This document shows positions 27,080 to 36,423 of a stretch of 64,000 nt of DNA, piece after piece; within the stretch, counting starts at the first letter, position 1, and every line of letters begins with the position of its first letter. The stretch is from the NCBI RefSeq assembly GCF_036488675.1, contig NZ_CP133152.1, positions 620,001 to 684,000 on the forward strand, read 5' to 3'. A program made the position numbers and the translations under genes. Under the pieces are notes generated by a model, which was given only the letters and a program-made list of their open reading frames with translations, searched no databases and was not told the DNA's origin. The stretch is from Sinorhizobium chiapasense. GTDB lineage: Bacteria; Pseudomonadota; Alphaproteobacteria; Rhizobiales; Rhizobiaceae.

Positions 27080-27811
27080 TTACGCGCCGGTGAAAAGCGC
27101 GAGGGCAGCGCCGGTGGCAAACCCCACGAGAACGAAAAGCAAGAGCAGCAAAGGTTTCAACTCAGCGTTCGAACGCTTCTGCAAGCCGCCAAGGTTCTTC
27201 TCCATTGCCGCCACGACGCCGTCGAGGCGCATGAGGTGGACATCGAGGTCGTCCAGCCTCTGCGCGACCTCGGAGCGGAGGTTTGCTACGGCGTCGCCGA
27301 TGGCGGTCAATCCCTGTGCCTCGATCTCGCCGCTCTCATCGTTCTGCGTGCGCAGGAGAGAGCGCTGTGACACCTGCAATTGTCGCTGCGCTGCCATCAG
27401 GACGTCGAGCTTGTCGAGAACCTTCGTCAGCGGCGCGGCAATGAGAGCCTCGGCAGCCTGCTCGTCGGGGCGGGGAACACGCAGCTTCTGCTCCGCGCCT
27501 CGCCCATCCAGGGCCGTCACGACGAGGTCGGCCGTACGCGCGGCAGCCGTCTCCGGCAGCGCGATCTCGAAGGCGTGGCTGCCGTCGCCGATGCCGTTGC
27601 GCTTGAGGTCGGGACGATTGCGGTCGGCGACGGCCTCGGCGATCACGCTGCCATCGAGGATCACGCGGATGGTGAGCCGCTTGCTGGGCGTCGCCGGATC
27701 GAATGCCCAGCCGAAGATGCGGCCCTGATCGATCGCGTCCACGCGGCCATTCATAGGCCGCGCATTGTCCTGTTCCGGGGCGGCACTTGATTTTTCGGCA
27801 ACAACAGACAT
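27080..27811 (-). CDS. wgeE: WgeE (ExpE5): GW-DP domain, coiled coil and C-terminal membrane anchor
   Basis: A 243-residue protein. Residues about 20-90 hold a beta-rich module (GRIFGWAFDPATPSKRL through GSHAFEIALP) of a type recurrent in rhizobial polysaccharide proteins. Residues about 125-210 are rich in heptad-like Leu/Val and probably coil. One transmembrane helix (LLLLLFVLVGFATGAALAL) ends the chain. The topology suggests an inner-membrane scaffold for the wge glycosyltransferases. No catalytic motif is visible. Confidence 0.82.
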   Translation of the reverse strand: MSVVAEKSSAAPEQDNARPMNGRVDAIDQGRIFGWAFDPATPSKRLTIRVILDGSVIAEAVADRNRPDLKRNGIGDGSHAFEIALPETAAARTADLVVTALDGRGAEQKLRVPRPDEQAAEALIAAPLTKVLDKLDVLMAAQRQLQVSQRSLLRTQNDESGEIEAQGLTAIGDAVANLRSEVAQRLDDLDVHLMRLDGVVAAMEKNLGGLQKRSNAELKPLLLLLFVLVGFATGAALALFTGA

Positions 27812-27821
27812 CGATTCTCCT

Positions 27822-29084
27822 CTATGCCGCTTCGATATGCACCGGCCCGATCGCGTCGATCAGTTCGAGATAGCGTCGTGCAGTCGTATCGATGTCGTCA
27901 GGCTCGCGGGCGTTTGCGGAAAGGCGCCGTCCCAAAGCCGGGTCTTCCACGAAACGTCGAATGGCGGATGCCAGCGCGCGCGGATCGTTGGGTGCGACAG
28001 TGAGGCCGTTGACGCCGCCCTCGATCATTTCGGCCATGCCGCCGATATTACTGACGATGACCGGCCGACCGAGAGCCTGCGCCTCCTGGATGACCAATGG
28101 GGCGTTCTCCCACCAGATCGAAGGAACGATCGTGCAGTCGACCGCAGCGATGAGATCGGCGACATCTTCGCGGCGATAGGGGCCGCGCTGTTGCACCACC
28201 GGTGCCGTTTCGCCGAACAGCCGACCAATCTCTTCCTTGAAACTTTCGCTCTGGAAGGGGGCGCCGCCGTGAACGCGCAGCTCGAACGGTACGCCCTCGG
28301 CAATGAGTTGTCTCGCCGCCTCAAGTAGCACCGGCACGCCCTTCCATGGATTGAGATTGCCGAAGTAGCCGAACACGGGCCGATCTCCGCTAATGCGAGG
28401 CGTTTCTGCGCCTACATCTCGACGTGGCAATCCATTCGGAATGACGCTGATCGCATCCTCTTCAAGCCCCCACTCGATGAAGCGCTGCCGGAGGAAGCGG
28501 CTCGGTGCAACGAAACGGTCCACTTCGCGCAGCAGGGCTTTCAGATGACTTTCGCGCAACACGAACCGGTCGAGAGCAATGTCCTTGAAGCAGGCGTGGC
28601 AGCGGTCGGGAGTTGCTTTGTGGCAGAGTTCCTTGCCGGTCGTACGCACCATCAGGCCGTCGTGATGACAGATGGGATAGTAGTCGTGCAGCGTCATGAC
28701 GATCCGGCACTCAGGCAGCGTGCGGCGGACGATATGCGGGAACTCCGCGCCGAGCAGGAGCAGGTGGTGGATGTGCACCACGTCTGGCCGGAACTCGCGC
28801 AACAGTTCCGCGAGGTCCGGAACGACACCGTAGAGATCGATCTGGCTCATGAAGAACCGGTCGAAGTGACCGGACCACAACAACACTTCATCGCCTGCAG
28901 AGCCGATCCCCTGAAAGCTCGTCCCCGGCCGCGCCTGGCGGTGGATCTGGTTCGTGGCGCCGAGAAAAAGCGTTTCGCAGCCTGCCCGCCTATAGGCGCG
29001 GAACAGGTCGTGCGCGAAGATCTCGGTGCCCCCGGGATGGAGCGCCGGATGGTTATGGGCGGCAACGAGAATACGCATGCTCAA
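27822..29084 (-). CDS. wgeD: Glycosyltransferase WgeD (ExpE4), GT4-like
   Basis: A 420-residue GT-B enzyme. It has an N-terminal HPGGTEIFAHDLFRAY segment and a family-4 EX7E motif in VPSIWWENAPLVIQEAQ. It is paralogous to WgeG. It overlaps the methyltransferase gene wgeC upstream by four bases, and wgeE follows ten bases downstream. It is expected to transfer a hexose in galactoglucan assembly. Confidence 0.9.
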   Translation of the reverse strand: MSMRILVAAHNHPALHPGGTEIFAHDLFRAYRRAGCETLFLGATNQIHRQARPGTSFQGIGSAGDEVLLWSGHFDRFFMSQIDLYGVVPDLAELLREFRPDVVHIHHLLLLGAEFPHIVRRTLPECRIVMTLHDYYPICHHDGLMVRTTGKELCHKATPDRCHACFKDIALDRFVLRESHLKALLREVDRFVAPSRFLRQRFIEWGLEEDAISVIPNGLPRRDVGAETPRISGDRPVFGYFGNLNPWKGVPVLLEAARQLIAEGVPFELRVHGGAPFQSESFKEEIGRLFGETAPVVQQRGPYRREDVADLIAAVDCTIVPSIWWENAPLVIQEAQALGRPVIVSNIGGMAEMIEGGVNGLTVAPNDPRALASAIRRFVEDPALGRRLSANAREPDDIDTTARRYLELIDAIGPVHIEAA

Positions 29085-29926
29085 GCGCCGCTCCCCCGGT
29101 GCTCGGCGACGAAAACGTCCTGATAATGATCAGCCGCCTGCCCGCGCCAGGAGCCGAGCGACTTCACGACGGCTGTGAGGCCCGCCCGGCCGAGGGCGCC
29201 ATCCAGGAAGCCGTCGTCGAAACCCACCGCGGCAAGCCGGGGCAGGTCGGGGACGAACCAGCAGGGCCCGTCGCCATCGCGCTCAAACGCCAGGCGCGGA
29301 TCGCGCCTGCCTGTCTCATTCGCTGCGGCAACCGGGTCGACAACGAAGGCGGTCATGAACAGGCGTCCGCCCGGCCGCAGGAGCCTGCCGATTTCGCTCA
29401 GATAGACGAGGACCTCGTCGGGCGGCAAGTGAGTGACGATCGATGTCATGATGACGAAATCGAAGTGACGATCGGCATAGGGGAGTTTCAATGCCTTGCC
29501 GCTGATCTTGCCTTGCGGATTGTAAAGGTCGTGCGCGATGTCGACCCGCTGGAACGCGAAGTTCGGATAGGCGGGAGTGATGAAACGCCTGCACCAGGCG
29601 ATGCCGCCTTCGACGGGGTCGATGCCGCTGTAGCGTCCCTTCTCGAAGTCCAGATACTGGGTGAGCGGAACCGCCATCCGACCGATACCGCAACCGATGT
29701 CGAGCACACGGCTTTCGTGCTGCAACCCGCCCATCCGTATGAAATGGCCGAGGAATTCGGCACCCACCGCCTTGAAGTCTCCATCGCCGACGAAAACGCT
29801 GTCGGGGGCCGGTTGCGGCAGAAAGCGGTTGCGCAGGACGCTGCTCAGTAACCACTGAACTCGATCCTCACTGGCGGGAAGCACCGTCGCCGGCACGCTC
29901 TCTTGACGCAGCGCGATCTCGCTCAT
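29081..29926 (-). CDS. wgeC: SAM-dependent methyltransferase WgeC (ExpE3)
   Basis: A 281-residue class I methyltransferase with SAM motif I VLDIGCGIGRMAVPL near residue 95. Later motifs are YSGIDPVEGGIAWCR, DFVIMTSIVTHLPPDEV and LRPGGRLFMTAF. Its start overlaps the wgeB stop by four bases. Its place between glycosyltransferase genes suggests methylation of a sugar or chain terminus, or control of chain length. Galactoglucan is not generally described as methylated, so the target is open. Confidence 0.9.
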   Translation of the reverse strand: MSEIALRQESVPATVLPASEDRVQWLLSSVLRNRFLPQPAPDSVFVGDGDFKAVGAEFLGHFIRMGGLQHESRVLDIGCGIGRMAVPLTQYLDFEKGRYSGIDPVEGGIAWCRRFITPAYPNFAFQRVDIAHDLYNPQGKISGKALKLPYADRHFDFVIMTSIVTHLPPDEVLVYLSEIGRLLRPGGRLFMTAFVVDPVAAANETGRRDPRLAFERDGDGPCWFVPDLPRLAAVGFDDGFLDGALGRAGLTAVVKSLGSWRGQAADHYQDVFVAEHRGSGA

Positions 29927-32166
29927 GCCGCACTCCTTGCTTCTGCTTCGCCGCGGAGCGACGCGATTGTCTCATTGCCGCTGCCGGCGGCCATCAGGTC
30001 GGCGATGTCGTCGTTCCAGCGCTCGGTATGCAGCCATGAATTGTATTGGCTGGCGACGCCGCGCATGTAATCCTGGCTGCGGCGGATCGACCGGCGTTCG
30101 AAATGATAAAGGCACGCCGAGGGCTCATAGCCGACGTCGTAACCGCACCGACGGATCTTGAGGCACAGATCGCTGTCTTCATAATCGCCGATGACATAGT
30201 CCTCCGTGTACCCGCCAACGCGTTCGTAGATATCCCGCCGCGTGACCAGGCATGCACCGGTAACGCCGGGAACGCAGCGGGGGACCTGCGCCGGCGCATA
30301 GTCGCCCGGCATGCCCTTGTGAAAGTGGTGGTTGAGCCACACGCCGTGCCTGTCGCGCGCAAAGTACAGCCCGGCATGCTGCAGCGAACCGTCCTCGAAG
30401 ATGAGCTTCGGACCGACGGCGCCGAGCCTCTTCTGTTCCATGAGCGGCCGTATGAGCGCCTGCAACCAACCGGTTGCCGTGGGTACGACGTCGGAATTGA
30501 GCATCACGAGCACCGTGCCCCGCGCGAAGCGCGCACCGGCGTTGCAGGCCCGTGCGTAGCCGCCATTGCAGTTCATGACCACGAGCTTCATCGGCAGACC
30601 GTGGAGGAGATGGAAGCCACCAAGCAGATGTTCCGTCTCGGCCTGGATCTCCGGGGAATCCAGCACGTAGATGATCTCCGCGTTGCGCGCGAGCCACGGA
30701 TCGGTCGCCATGCCGGAGAGCTGGAAGCGCAGGAAATCTAGTACCCGGTAAAGCGGCACGACGATCGAGACGATCGGCGTCTTCTGCGACAGGCCGTAGT
30801 CCTTCGTGTAGTCGACTTCTATTGTCCCGCCCAATCTCCGTTCCACATCCTGCAGAGCGGGCGCAAGTATTGTGCGGAAGGCTTGGTCGATGGCGTGCTG
30901 CGGCGGCACTGCACGCAGGATGCGATTGCGCTGCGCCGTGGGCTCGAAGGGCTGCGGCTTCGGTACGAGGGGCTTCACCGCGCCGGACGCGAGCCGCATC
31001 TGAAAGCGCGGCTGGAGGAGTGCACCCAACGGCTCGATCAGCGGCAGCCAGGCAACAAAACCGGTCACGTCGGTTCTCGAGTTCTCGTCGATTCCACGTG
31101 CCCAGGCTGGAAACTCATGCCAATTGCCGTCGAGCGGGATCACCGTGCCGTCCTCTTTCAGGTAGTCGATTCCGGCAAGAACGCCTGTCGGGTCTCGCGA
31201 CCATCCGCCGGCGAGCAGGCCGCCTGAGAGGGCCAGAGCAAGATCGACTTCCGCGGCGGGATGCATTGGCGATTTGCCGACCTGTCGCGCAGGCAACGGG
31301 GCGCGAAGCTGCAGGTCGACTGCCATCGCCGCACCACCTTCGGGCACGTCCGACAGTGACCGCACGACAAACTCTCGCAGATCGGGCGCGCGGCCCCGTT
31401 CGCTCCACCAGGCTTGGAGGCTCGGATAGCGGGGATTGTCGCGTGCCACTTCCCGGACCGCAATGCCCCTCTTGCCCTGCAATACCAAGGAGTGGGGAAG
31501 CCTCGCACATTCGACGATCAAATGGCACGGCCGCAGATTTTTCTCCCCTTGGCCGCCGACAAGAAACTGTGAGGTCATTGGCAGCACGGCGTTCGCGCTC
31601 AAGCCGTAGACCGCGCTGATCTCGCCGAAATCAGGACTGATTCCGGTCTCGACAAGGTATCGCCCCTCAGCGACGGGGCAGGCGACCTTGGCGAGCCTCG
31701 GCCGTGAGGTGAGCGCGTGAAGCGCGTCCTCGACCACGCCGACGAAAAGCGGGTCCCTGGAAAGTCGGAACGCGCTTCGCCAGGCAGTCAGAAGATTGCT
31801 CAGGAACTTGATGCAACCCTCCGGCGCAAGGTCGGCAAACAGGGCCTCGACATCGAAGGGGGGCAGTTCGCCGATGGGCCTCAGGGTAACCGTTTGAAGG
31901 CTGCCGCCTTCGGTCGAGATCTGCACGGGGGCCGGTTGCATGCCGGGGCGCATGGCCCAGAGGATGCGATGTCTGCCGGTGGCGAGCGAAAGCGTGGTGC
32001 TGACAAGCGGGACCGGTTGCTCGGGCATGACGAGTGTGCACTTGCCCGCAGACGGCAGTCTGGCGGGAACATCAAAGATCAATACGGCTACCTCGGAGCC
32101 GAGCCGAAAGGCCTTCGCGTCGTCGCAAACGCCGCTGGCGCCCCTCGTACGGTCGTCGAACGTCAC
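29923..32166 (-). CDS. wgeB: Glycosyltransferase WgeB (ExpE2), GT2 with long N-terminal region
   Basis: A 747-residue protein. The C-terminal GT2 domain (about 465-735) starts PIVSIVVPLYRVLDFLR. Its nucleotide-sugar/metal motif is LNSDVVP (Asp at about 559) and its catalytic motif YEDSDLCLKI (about 662-671). The N-terminal 450 residues include a GW-DP module (GGLLAGGWSRDPTGVLAG) shared with WgeE and WgeF. It follows the RTX gene wgeA by about 70 bp. It is a likely processive or chain-initiating hexosyltransferase of galactoglucan. Confidence 0.9.
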   Translation of the reverse strand: MTFDDRTRGASGVCDDAKAFRLGSEVAVLIFDVPARLPSAGKCTLVMPEQPVPLVSTTLSLATGRHRILWAMRPGMQPAPVQISTEGGSLQTVTLRPIGELPPFDVEALFADLAPEGCIKFLSNLLTAWRSAFRLSRDPLFVGVVEDALHALTSRPRLAKVACPVAEGRYLVETGISPDFGEISAVYGLSANAVLPMTSQFLVGGQGEKNLRPCHLIVECARLPHSLVLQGKRGIAVREVARDNPRYPSLQAWWSERGRAPDLREFVVRSLSDVPEGGAAMAVDLQLRAPLPARQVGKSPMHPAAEVDLALALSGGLLAGGWSRDPTGVLAGIDYLKEDGTVIPLDGNWHEFPAWARGIDENSRTDVTGFVAWLPLIEPLGALLQPRFQMRLASGAVKPLVPKPQPFEPTAQRNRILRAVPPQHAIDQAFRTILAPALQDVERRLGGTIEVDYTKDYGLSQKTPIVSIVVPLYRVLDFLRFQLSGMATDPWLARNAEIIYVLDSPEIQAETEHLLGGFHLLHGLPMKLVVMNCNGGYARACNAGARFARGTVLVMLNSDVVPTATGWLQALIRPLMEQKRLGAVGPKLIFEDGSLQHAGLYFARDRHGVWLNHHFHKGMPGDYAPAQVPRCVPGVTGACLVTRRDIYERVGGYTEDYVIGDYEDSDLCLKIRRCGYDVGYEPSACLYHFERRSIRRSQDYMRGVASQYNSWLHTERWNDDIADLMAAGSGNETIASLRGEAEARSAA

Positions 32167-32238
32167 ACGTCACTCCTCTGGACGGTTTGCAAGGGAAGGC
32201 GCGCCCCGCGGGAGGATGCAGGGCGCGCCCGTTCAAAC

Positions 32239-32898
32239 TCAGTGGACTGTGAAATAGTTTTCGGGATGGGCCTGAATGTCTTCGGCGTCCGCGTCCACCA
32301 GCGTCAGGGTGTCGCCATGACCGAGGTCGATCACGACATTGCCGCCAACCTGGGTGATGCGCGAAGCCAGGTCCTCGGGCGCGGCGATGTCCAGGCCGTT
32401 GATGCCCTTGGCGATCTGCAGCACGTCCTCGCCGGGGGTGAAGTCGAGGATGACGTCGTTGCCGCCACCGCCATCGAAAACGAATACATCGCTGCCCTGG
32501 CCGCCGACCAGGAGATCGTTGCCTTCGCCGCCATTGATGATGTCGTTGCCGGCGCCACCGTAGAGCAGGTCACTGCCCTTGCCGCCGACGAGGAAGTCGT
32601 TGCCTTCGCCGCCAAGAAGGATGTCGTTACCCTTGTCGCCGTCGAGCAGGTCGTCGCCCGATCCGCCGACCAGGGTGTCGTTGCCCTTCTCACCATAGAG
32701 AATGTCTGTGCCTTCGCCGCCGAACACGGTGTCATTCCCGTCTCCGCCGAACAGCAAGTCGTCACCTCCGTCACCGAAGATGATGTCGTGCCCCTTGCCT
32801 CCGTTGACGAAATCATCACCCCCGTGGGCGCGAATGAAATCGTCAAAGCGAGAGCCAAACAGGGCGTCGTCGTATGCGCCGCCTTCCAAAGTGGCCAT
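32239..32898 (-). CDS. wgeA: Secreted RTX calcium-binding protein WgeA (ExpE1)
   Basis: A 219-residue protein with about twelve tandem nine-residue GGxGxDxUx repeats (about 25-150), such as GGDGNDTVF and GGKGSDLLY. An uncleaved C-terminal secretion region ends in ENYFTVH. The ATG at 32898 has AGGAG seven bases upstream; longer in-frame starts lack ribosome sites. ExpE1 of S. meliloti is reported to be exported by the ExpD1/ExpD2 type I system and required for galactoglucan production. Here wgdA-wgdB lie directly upstream. Confidence 0.93.
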   Translation of the reverse strand: MATLEGGAYDDALFGSRFDDFIRAHGGDDFVNGGKGHDIIFGDGGDDLLFGGDGNDTVFGGEGTDILYGEKGNDTLVGGSGDDLLDGDKGNDILLGGEGNDFLVGGKGSDLLYGGAGNDIINGGEGNDLLVGGQGSDVFVFDGGGGNDVILDFTPGEDVLQIAKGINGLDIAAPEDLASRITQVGGNVVIDLGHGDTLTLVDADAEDIQAHPENYFTVH

Positions 32899-33058
32899 CT
32901 GCTTCTCCTCTGAGTCGTTTGATGCATGCATCATCGGCAGGAAGCCGAGATTGCGTGGCGGAGTGTGCAACGCAAAAAACGGGAACGCAACATCCAGAAC
33001 ACGAATAAGTCCGTGTGGTTTCGACATTATTTTCGTATTTCGAATAAGAGTCGGAGTA

Positions 33059-33076
33059 TGTGCCAATATTGGCACA
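33059..33076. promoter_or_regulatory. Perfect 18-bp palindrome upstream of wgeA
   Basis: TGTGCCAATATTGGCACA is identical to its reverse complement. It sits between the WggR-type site and wgeA, where a dimeric regulator other than WggR could bind. I do not recognise the regulator. Confidence 0.65.
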
Positions 33077-33118
33077 ATATATTTTTAGGAGTTATTATTC
33101 ACGCAATATCCGTAAATC

Positions 33119-33138
33119 GCTTCAAAATTCAAAGTAAA
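33119..33138. promoter_or_regulatory. Candidate WggR operator upstream of wgeA
   Basis: GCTTCAAAATTCAAAGTAAA matches the site upstream of wggR (36510-36529) at 16 of 20 positions in the same strand orientation. WggR (ExpG) is known to activate the wga, wgd and wge operons in S. meliloti. The site is about 220 bp from the wgeA start. Confidence 0.65.
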
Positions 33139-33173
33139 TTGTGCGATGCAATCCTCGTTGATGAAGTTTTTCA

Positions 33174-34598
33174 TCAATCTTCCCGGAATGCCCGGTTGAA
33201 GCTGTCGGTGACCGGGGAAACGAGATAGTCGATTGCCGAACGGGGCTTGTGCACGATCAGCACCTCGGCTGGCATGCCCGGATAGAGGCGGATATCGGGA
33301 TTGGCGGCGAGGGACTCCGGCGCGAGCTCGGCGCGCGCCACGAAATAGGAAACGTTGGACTTCTCATCCACCGATTGGTCGGCAGCGATATAGGTGATCT
33401 TGCCGTCGAGCGGCAGATGGGTGCGCTGGCTATAGGCCGTCAGGCGGATCTGCGTCTTGGAGCCGATCGTTATGCTGTCGATGTCGCGCGTACTGACATG
33501 CATTTCCACAAGCAGCGGCTCGTCCTCGGGGACGATGTCGAGCAGCGGCTGGCCGGGGGTGACCGCGCTGCCGGGCGTCCGCAGCTGGATGTTGGCAATG
33601 ACGCCTGCCTGGGGAGAGCGGATCTCGAGGCGGCGCAGGACGTCCCGCGCTGCGATCATTCGCTCCTCGACGTCCGCGAGTTCGAGCCGCGCCGTGGTGA
33701 TCTCTCCAGCGATCTCCGACTGGAAGTCGCTTTCTATTCCGGTCAGCGCGAGCTCGGCGCCGGCCATCGCTTTTTCCGCCTGGGCCTTGTCACCGGCAAC
33801 TTCGCCGCGCGTTGCGGCAAGCTCGCTGAGCCTGGCGTCGATCTCGATGAGCTTCGAGCGCTGGGCAAATGCCTTGTCGACCAGGGTTGCGATTGCCGTG
33901 CGCTGCTCGTTCATGAGCTCGATCTGGCGCTCGGTCGCCTGAAGTTGCCCGGCGAGCGACTTGGCCTTCTCGGAATATTCCTCGATGGTCTTGCGCTGGA
34001 TCTCAATTTTCCCCTTCTTGGCTTCGTGGCGCTTCTCGAAGAAGGCTGTTTCCGCCATGACCGCATCCCCGGCGGCCGTGTCGCCTGTGCCGGCGAGTTC
34101 GACGGGGAAGTCGATCTCCGCTGCCCCCGCCTGCTCGGACCGGAGACGCGCGAGCTTTGCTATCAGGCCGACGCGGCGGCTTTGCAGTGCCTGGAGGTCG
34201 GAGCGGGCACGCGTGTCCTCGAGCTTGATGACCGGTTGCCCGGCGGCAACGTGATCGCCCTCCTGAACCAGGACACGGCTGAGGACGCCGCCTTCAAAAT
34301 GGCTGATCGTCTTGCGCTTGGAGTCGACGACGATCGTGCCGCTGCTCACCGAGGCACTGCTGAGCTCCGTCGAGAACGCCCAGCCGAAAAATCCGCCGAA
34401 CGCAACCAGGATCGTCGTCAGTCCCGCAATGACGAGGCGCCGAATGGGCGAACGGGGGTGGTCCTCCGAGAGGTCGACTTCCGTCGCGGCCGCGGAAAAC
34501 GGAGCGCCTGCGCGGACCGGCAGGCGGCGTTCCGGATTGTCGGTCTTGACGGGGGGCTGCGCATCCAGACGAACTGGAAGGGTCGGTTCTTTCATCAT
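33174..34598 (-). CDS. wgdB: Type I secretion membrane-fusion protein WgdB (ExpD2)
   Basis: A 474-residue HlyD-family adaptor. It has one N-terminal transmembrane helix (about 55-75), a lipoyl/barrel half starting TISHFEGGVLSRVLVQEGDHVAAGQPVI, a long coiled-coil hairpin (about 150-300) and a C-terminal beta-barrel ending in FREDstop. Its start overlaps the wgdA stop by one base. With WgdA and an outer-membrane TolC-like channel encoded elsewhere, it should export WgeA. Confidence 0.93.
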   Translation of the reverse strand: MMKEPTLPVRLDAQPPVKTDNPERRLPVRAGAPFSAAATEVDLSEDHPRSPIRRLVIAGLTTILVAFGGFFGWAFSTELSSASVSSGTIVVDSKRKTISHFEGGVLSRVLVQEGDHVAAGQPVIKLEDTRARSDLQALQSRRVGLIAKLARLRSEQAGAAEIDFPVELAGTGDTAAGDAVMAETAFFEKRHEAKKGKIEIQRKTIEEYSEKAKSLAGQLQATERQIELMNEQRTAIATLVDKAFAQRSKLIEIDARLSELAATRGEVAGDKAQAEKAMAGAELALTGIESDFQSEIAGEITTARLELADVEERMIAARDVLRRLEIRSPQAGVIANIQLRTPGSAVTPGQPLLDIVPEDEPLLVEMHVSTRDIDSITIGSKTQIRLTAYSQRTHLPLDGKITYIAADQSVDEKSNVSYFVARAELAPESLAANPDIRLYPGMPAEVLIVHKPRSAIDYLVSPVTDSFNRAFRED

Positions 34599-36364
34599 CA
34601 GGCAGTACCTTCGCGTCGTGTTTCGCCCGGCATCATGGAGGCGACAACGTCGGTGCGCGGGCCGAACTGGCTGATCCGGCCGCCTTCCAGCACGAGCAAT
34701 TTGTCGGCGACCTGCATGATGGCCGGCCTGTGGGCGATGAGGATGACGATGGCGCCGTCGCGGCGCGCGTCTTCGACCGCGCGGATGAGGGCCCGTTCGC
34801 CGATCGCATCAAGATTGGCATTGGGCTCATCGAGGACGATGAGGCGCGGGCGGCCGTAAAGGCAGCGGGCGAGCGCGATGCGCTGTCTTTGTCCTCCGGA
34901 AAGGGTCAATTGCCCTTCGCCCACCGGCGTATCATAGCCGAGCGGCAGGCGCCCGATCATGTCGTGGACGTCGGCGAGCCGCGACGCCTCCAGCACCTTG
35001 TAAGGATCGCTTTCTTCCATGCGGGCGATGTTTTCGCGGATCGTCCCCTCGAGGAGGGAAACGGACTGGGGAAGATAGCCCGCCACCTTTCCGAATGAAC
35101 TGCGCTCCCAGAGATAAACATTGTTGCCGTCCAGGAAGACGCCACCCGCCGTGGGCTTCAGGATGCCGACGAGCAGCCGCGCCAAAGTGGACTTGCCGGC
35201 GGCGGAGGGGCCGACGATCCCCAAAACCTCCCCGGGTGAGAGCGAGAAGGAGATGCCCTTGATGATCGGCACGTCGATGCCGGGAGCGGCGTAGACCAGC
35301 TTGTCCACGACGAGGTCGCCTTCGGAGCGCGGCGTCGGCATGGTCTGGCGGATCGCGAGGTTTTCGTTGAGCGCAGCCTCGATCCGGCGCCAGCCGGCGA
35401 TGGCCAATACCCATTGGCGCCAGTTCTCGATGACGGAATCGAAGGGCAGGAGAAGGCGCCCGACAAGAATGGTCGTCGCCATCATCGCGCCGGGGGAAAT
35501 CTCCTGCTTCATCACGAGCAGGGCGCCCGCGGCGAGCGATATCATCTGAATGGCAAAGCGCAGGCTACGGGTAATCGAGGCCATCGCCCTGCTTCTGATT
35601 CCACTGGCTTCCAGCACACTGAGGGCGTGCAGCTGTGCGGCGCGCCACTTTTTCGCGAGTGCGGGCAGCATCCCCATGGCCTCTATGGCCTCGGCGTGGC
35701 GTAATGTCGCACCTATCTTCGAGACTGCCTCAATATTAGCCTGACTTGCCTCTTTCATGAGCTGCCGGGTCAAGAGGTCGTTCAGGAGACCGCAGCAGAC
35801 AAGCACTGTCACGGAGATCGCGCCAATCATCCCGAAGATCGGGTGGAGCAGAAAAAGAACGCCCAGAAAAATGGGTGACCAGGCAGCGTCCAGGGGAGCG
35901 CTGACCGCCGACGAGGTCAGAAAACCGCGCAGCTCGGTCAGGTCCCTGAGCGACTGCGTGGCGCGCGCAAGCCCTTGATCGGCAGAGGCTTGCACCGCGG
36001 CGGTGAGAACCGGCAGGTTGAGCCAGCGCACCACGGCACTGCCCATGGCCTGAAAGGTGAGGGCGCGGATGAAATCGAGCACGCCGAGAACGACAAGCGC
36101 GCCGAGTGCCAGGATCGTCAGCATCACCAGCGAGTCCATGCTCTGGCTATTCAACACCCTGTCATGTACCTGCATCATGTAGAGCGGCATCGTTAGTTGC
36201 AGGAGGTTGATACAGGCGCTTAGCAAAGCTGCATAAAGAAGTGTCACAACGAAAACGCGACGAGCTCGCAAGACTAGCAGCCTTGGGTTGATTGTTCCGT
36301 TTTGCACCGGATTTGCACTGATTTGGCCCTTGCTAATCATTTGATTCGGAACAGTATTACGCAT
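34598..36364 (-). CDS. wgdA: Type I secretion ABC transporter WgdA (ExpD1)
   Basis: A 588-residue PrtD-type exporter. The N-terminal transmembrane domain is followed by an NBD with Walker A GPSAAGKST, signature LSGGQRQR and Walker B LIVLDEPNANLD. There is no N-terminal peptidase domain, as expected for RTX exporters. It is divergent from wggR, with 192 bp between the starts. It exports the RTX protein WgeA and, in S. meliloti, is required for galactoglucan production. Confidence 0.93.
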   Translation of the reverse strand: MRNTVPNQMISKGQISANPVQNGTINPRLLVLRARRVFVVTLLYAALLSACINLLQLTMPLYMMQVHDRVLNSQSMDSLVMLTILALGALVVLGVLDFIRALTFQAMGSAVVRWLNLPVLTAAVQASADQGLARATQSLRDLTELRGFLTSSAVSAPLDAAWSPIFLGVLFLLHPIFGMIGAISVTVLVCCGLLNDLLTRQLMKEASQANIEAVSKIGATLRHAEAIEAMGMLPALAKKWRAAQLHALSVLEASGIRSRAMASITRSLRFAIQMISLAAGALLVMKQEISPGAMMATTILVGRLLLPFDSVIENWRQWVLAIAGWRRIEAALNENLAIRQTMPTPRSEGDLVVDKLVYAAPGIDVPIIKGISFSLSPGEVLGIVGPSAAGKSTLARLLVGILKPTAGGVFLDGNNVYLWERSSFGKVAGYLPQSVSLLEGTIRENIARMEESDPYKVLEASRLADVHDMIGRLPLGYDTPVGEGQLTLSGGQRQRIALARCLYGRPRLIVLDEPNANLDAIGERALIRAVEDARRDGAIVILIAHRPAIMQVADKLLVLEGGRISQFGPRTDVVASMMPGETRREGTA

Positions 36365-36423
36365 TGGCGATTTTCCGGCTAGGAGGTGTATGCGAGGTCG
36401 CGATCTGGGTCAGATTCACTCAA

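Larger units (their letters stand above)
32899..33173. promoter_or_regulatory. wgeA upstream region with palindrome and WggR-type site
   Basis: AT-rich 275-bp region separating wgdB from wgeA. It holds a perfect 18-bp palindrome (33059-33076) and a candidate WggR site (33119-33138). The ACACG/CGTGT inverted repeat near 33000-33017 is weak. No gene is visible. It most likely contains the wge operon promoter, and the untranslated leader may exceed 100 bases. Confidence 0.7.

Noticed and set aside
32500..32830. Regular short repeats resembling a CRISPR array
   Set aside because: They are in-frame codons of the nine-residue RTX repeats of WgeA, without spacers of random sequence.
33249..34859. 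536-residue plus-strand frame opposite wgdB
   Set aside because: Antisense shadow of a clear HlyD-family gene.
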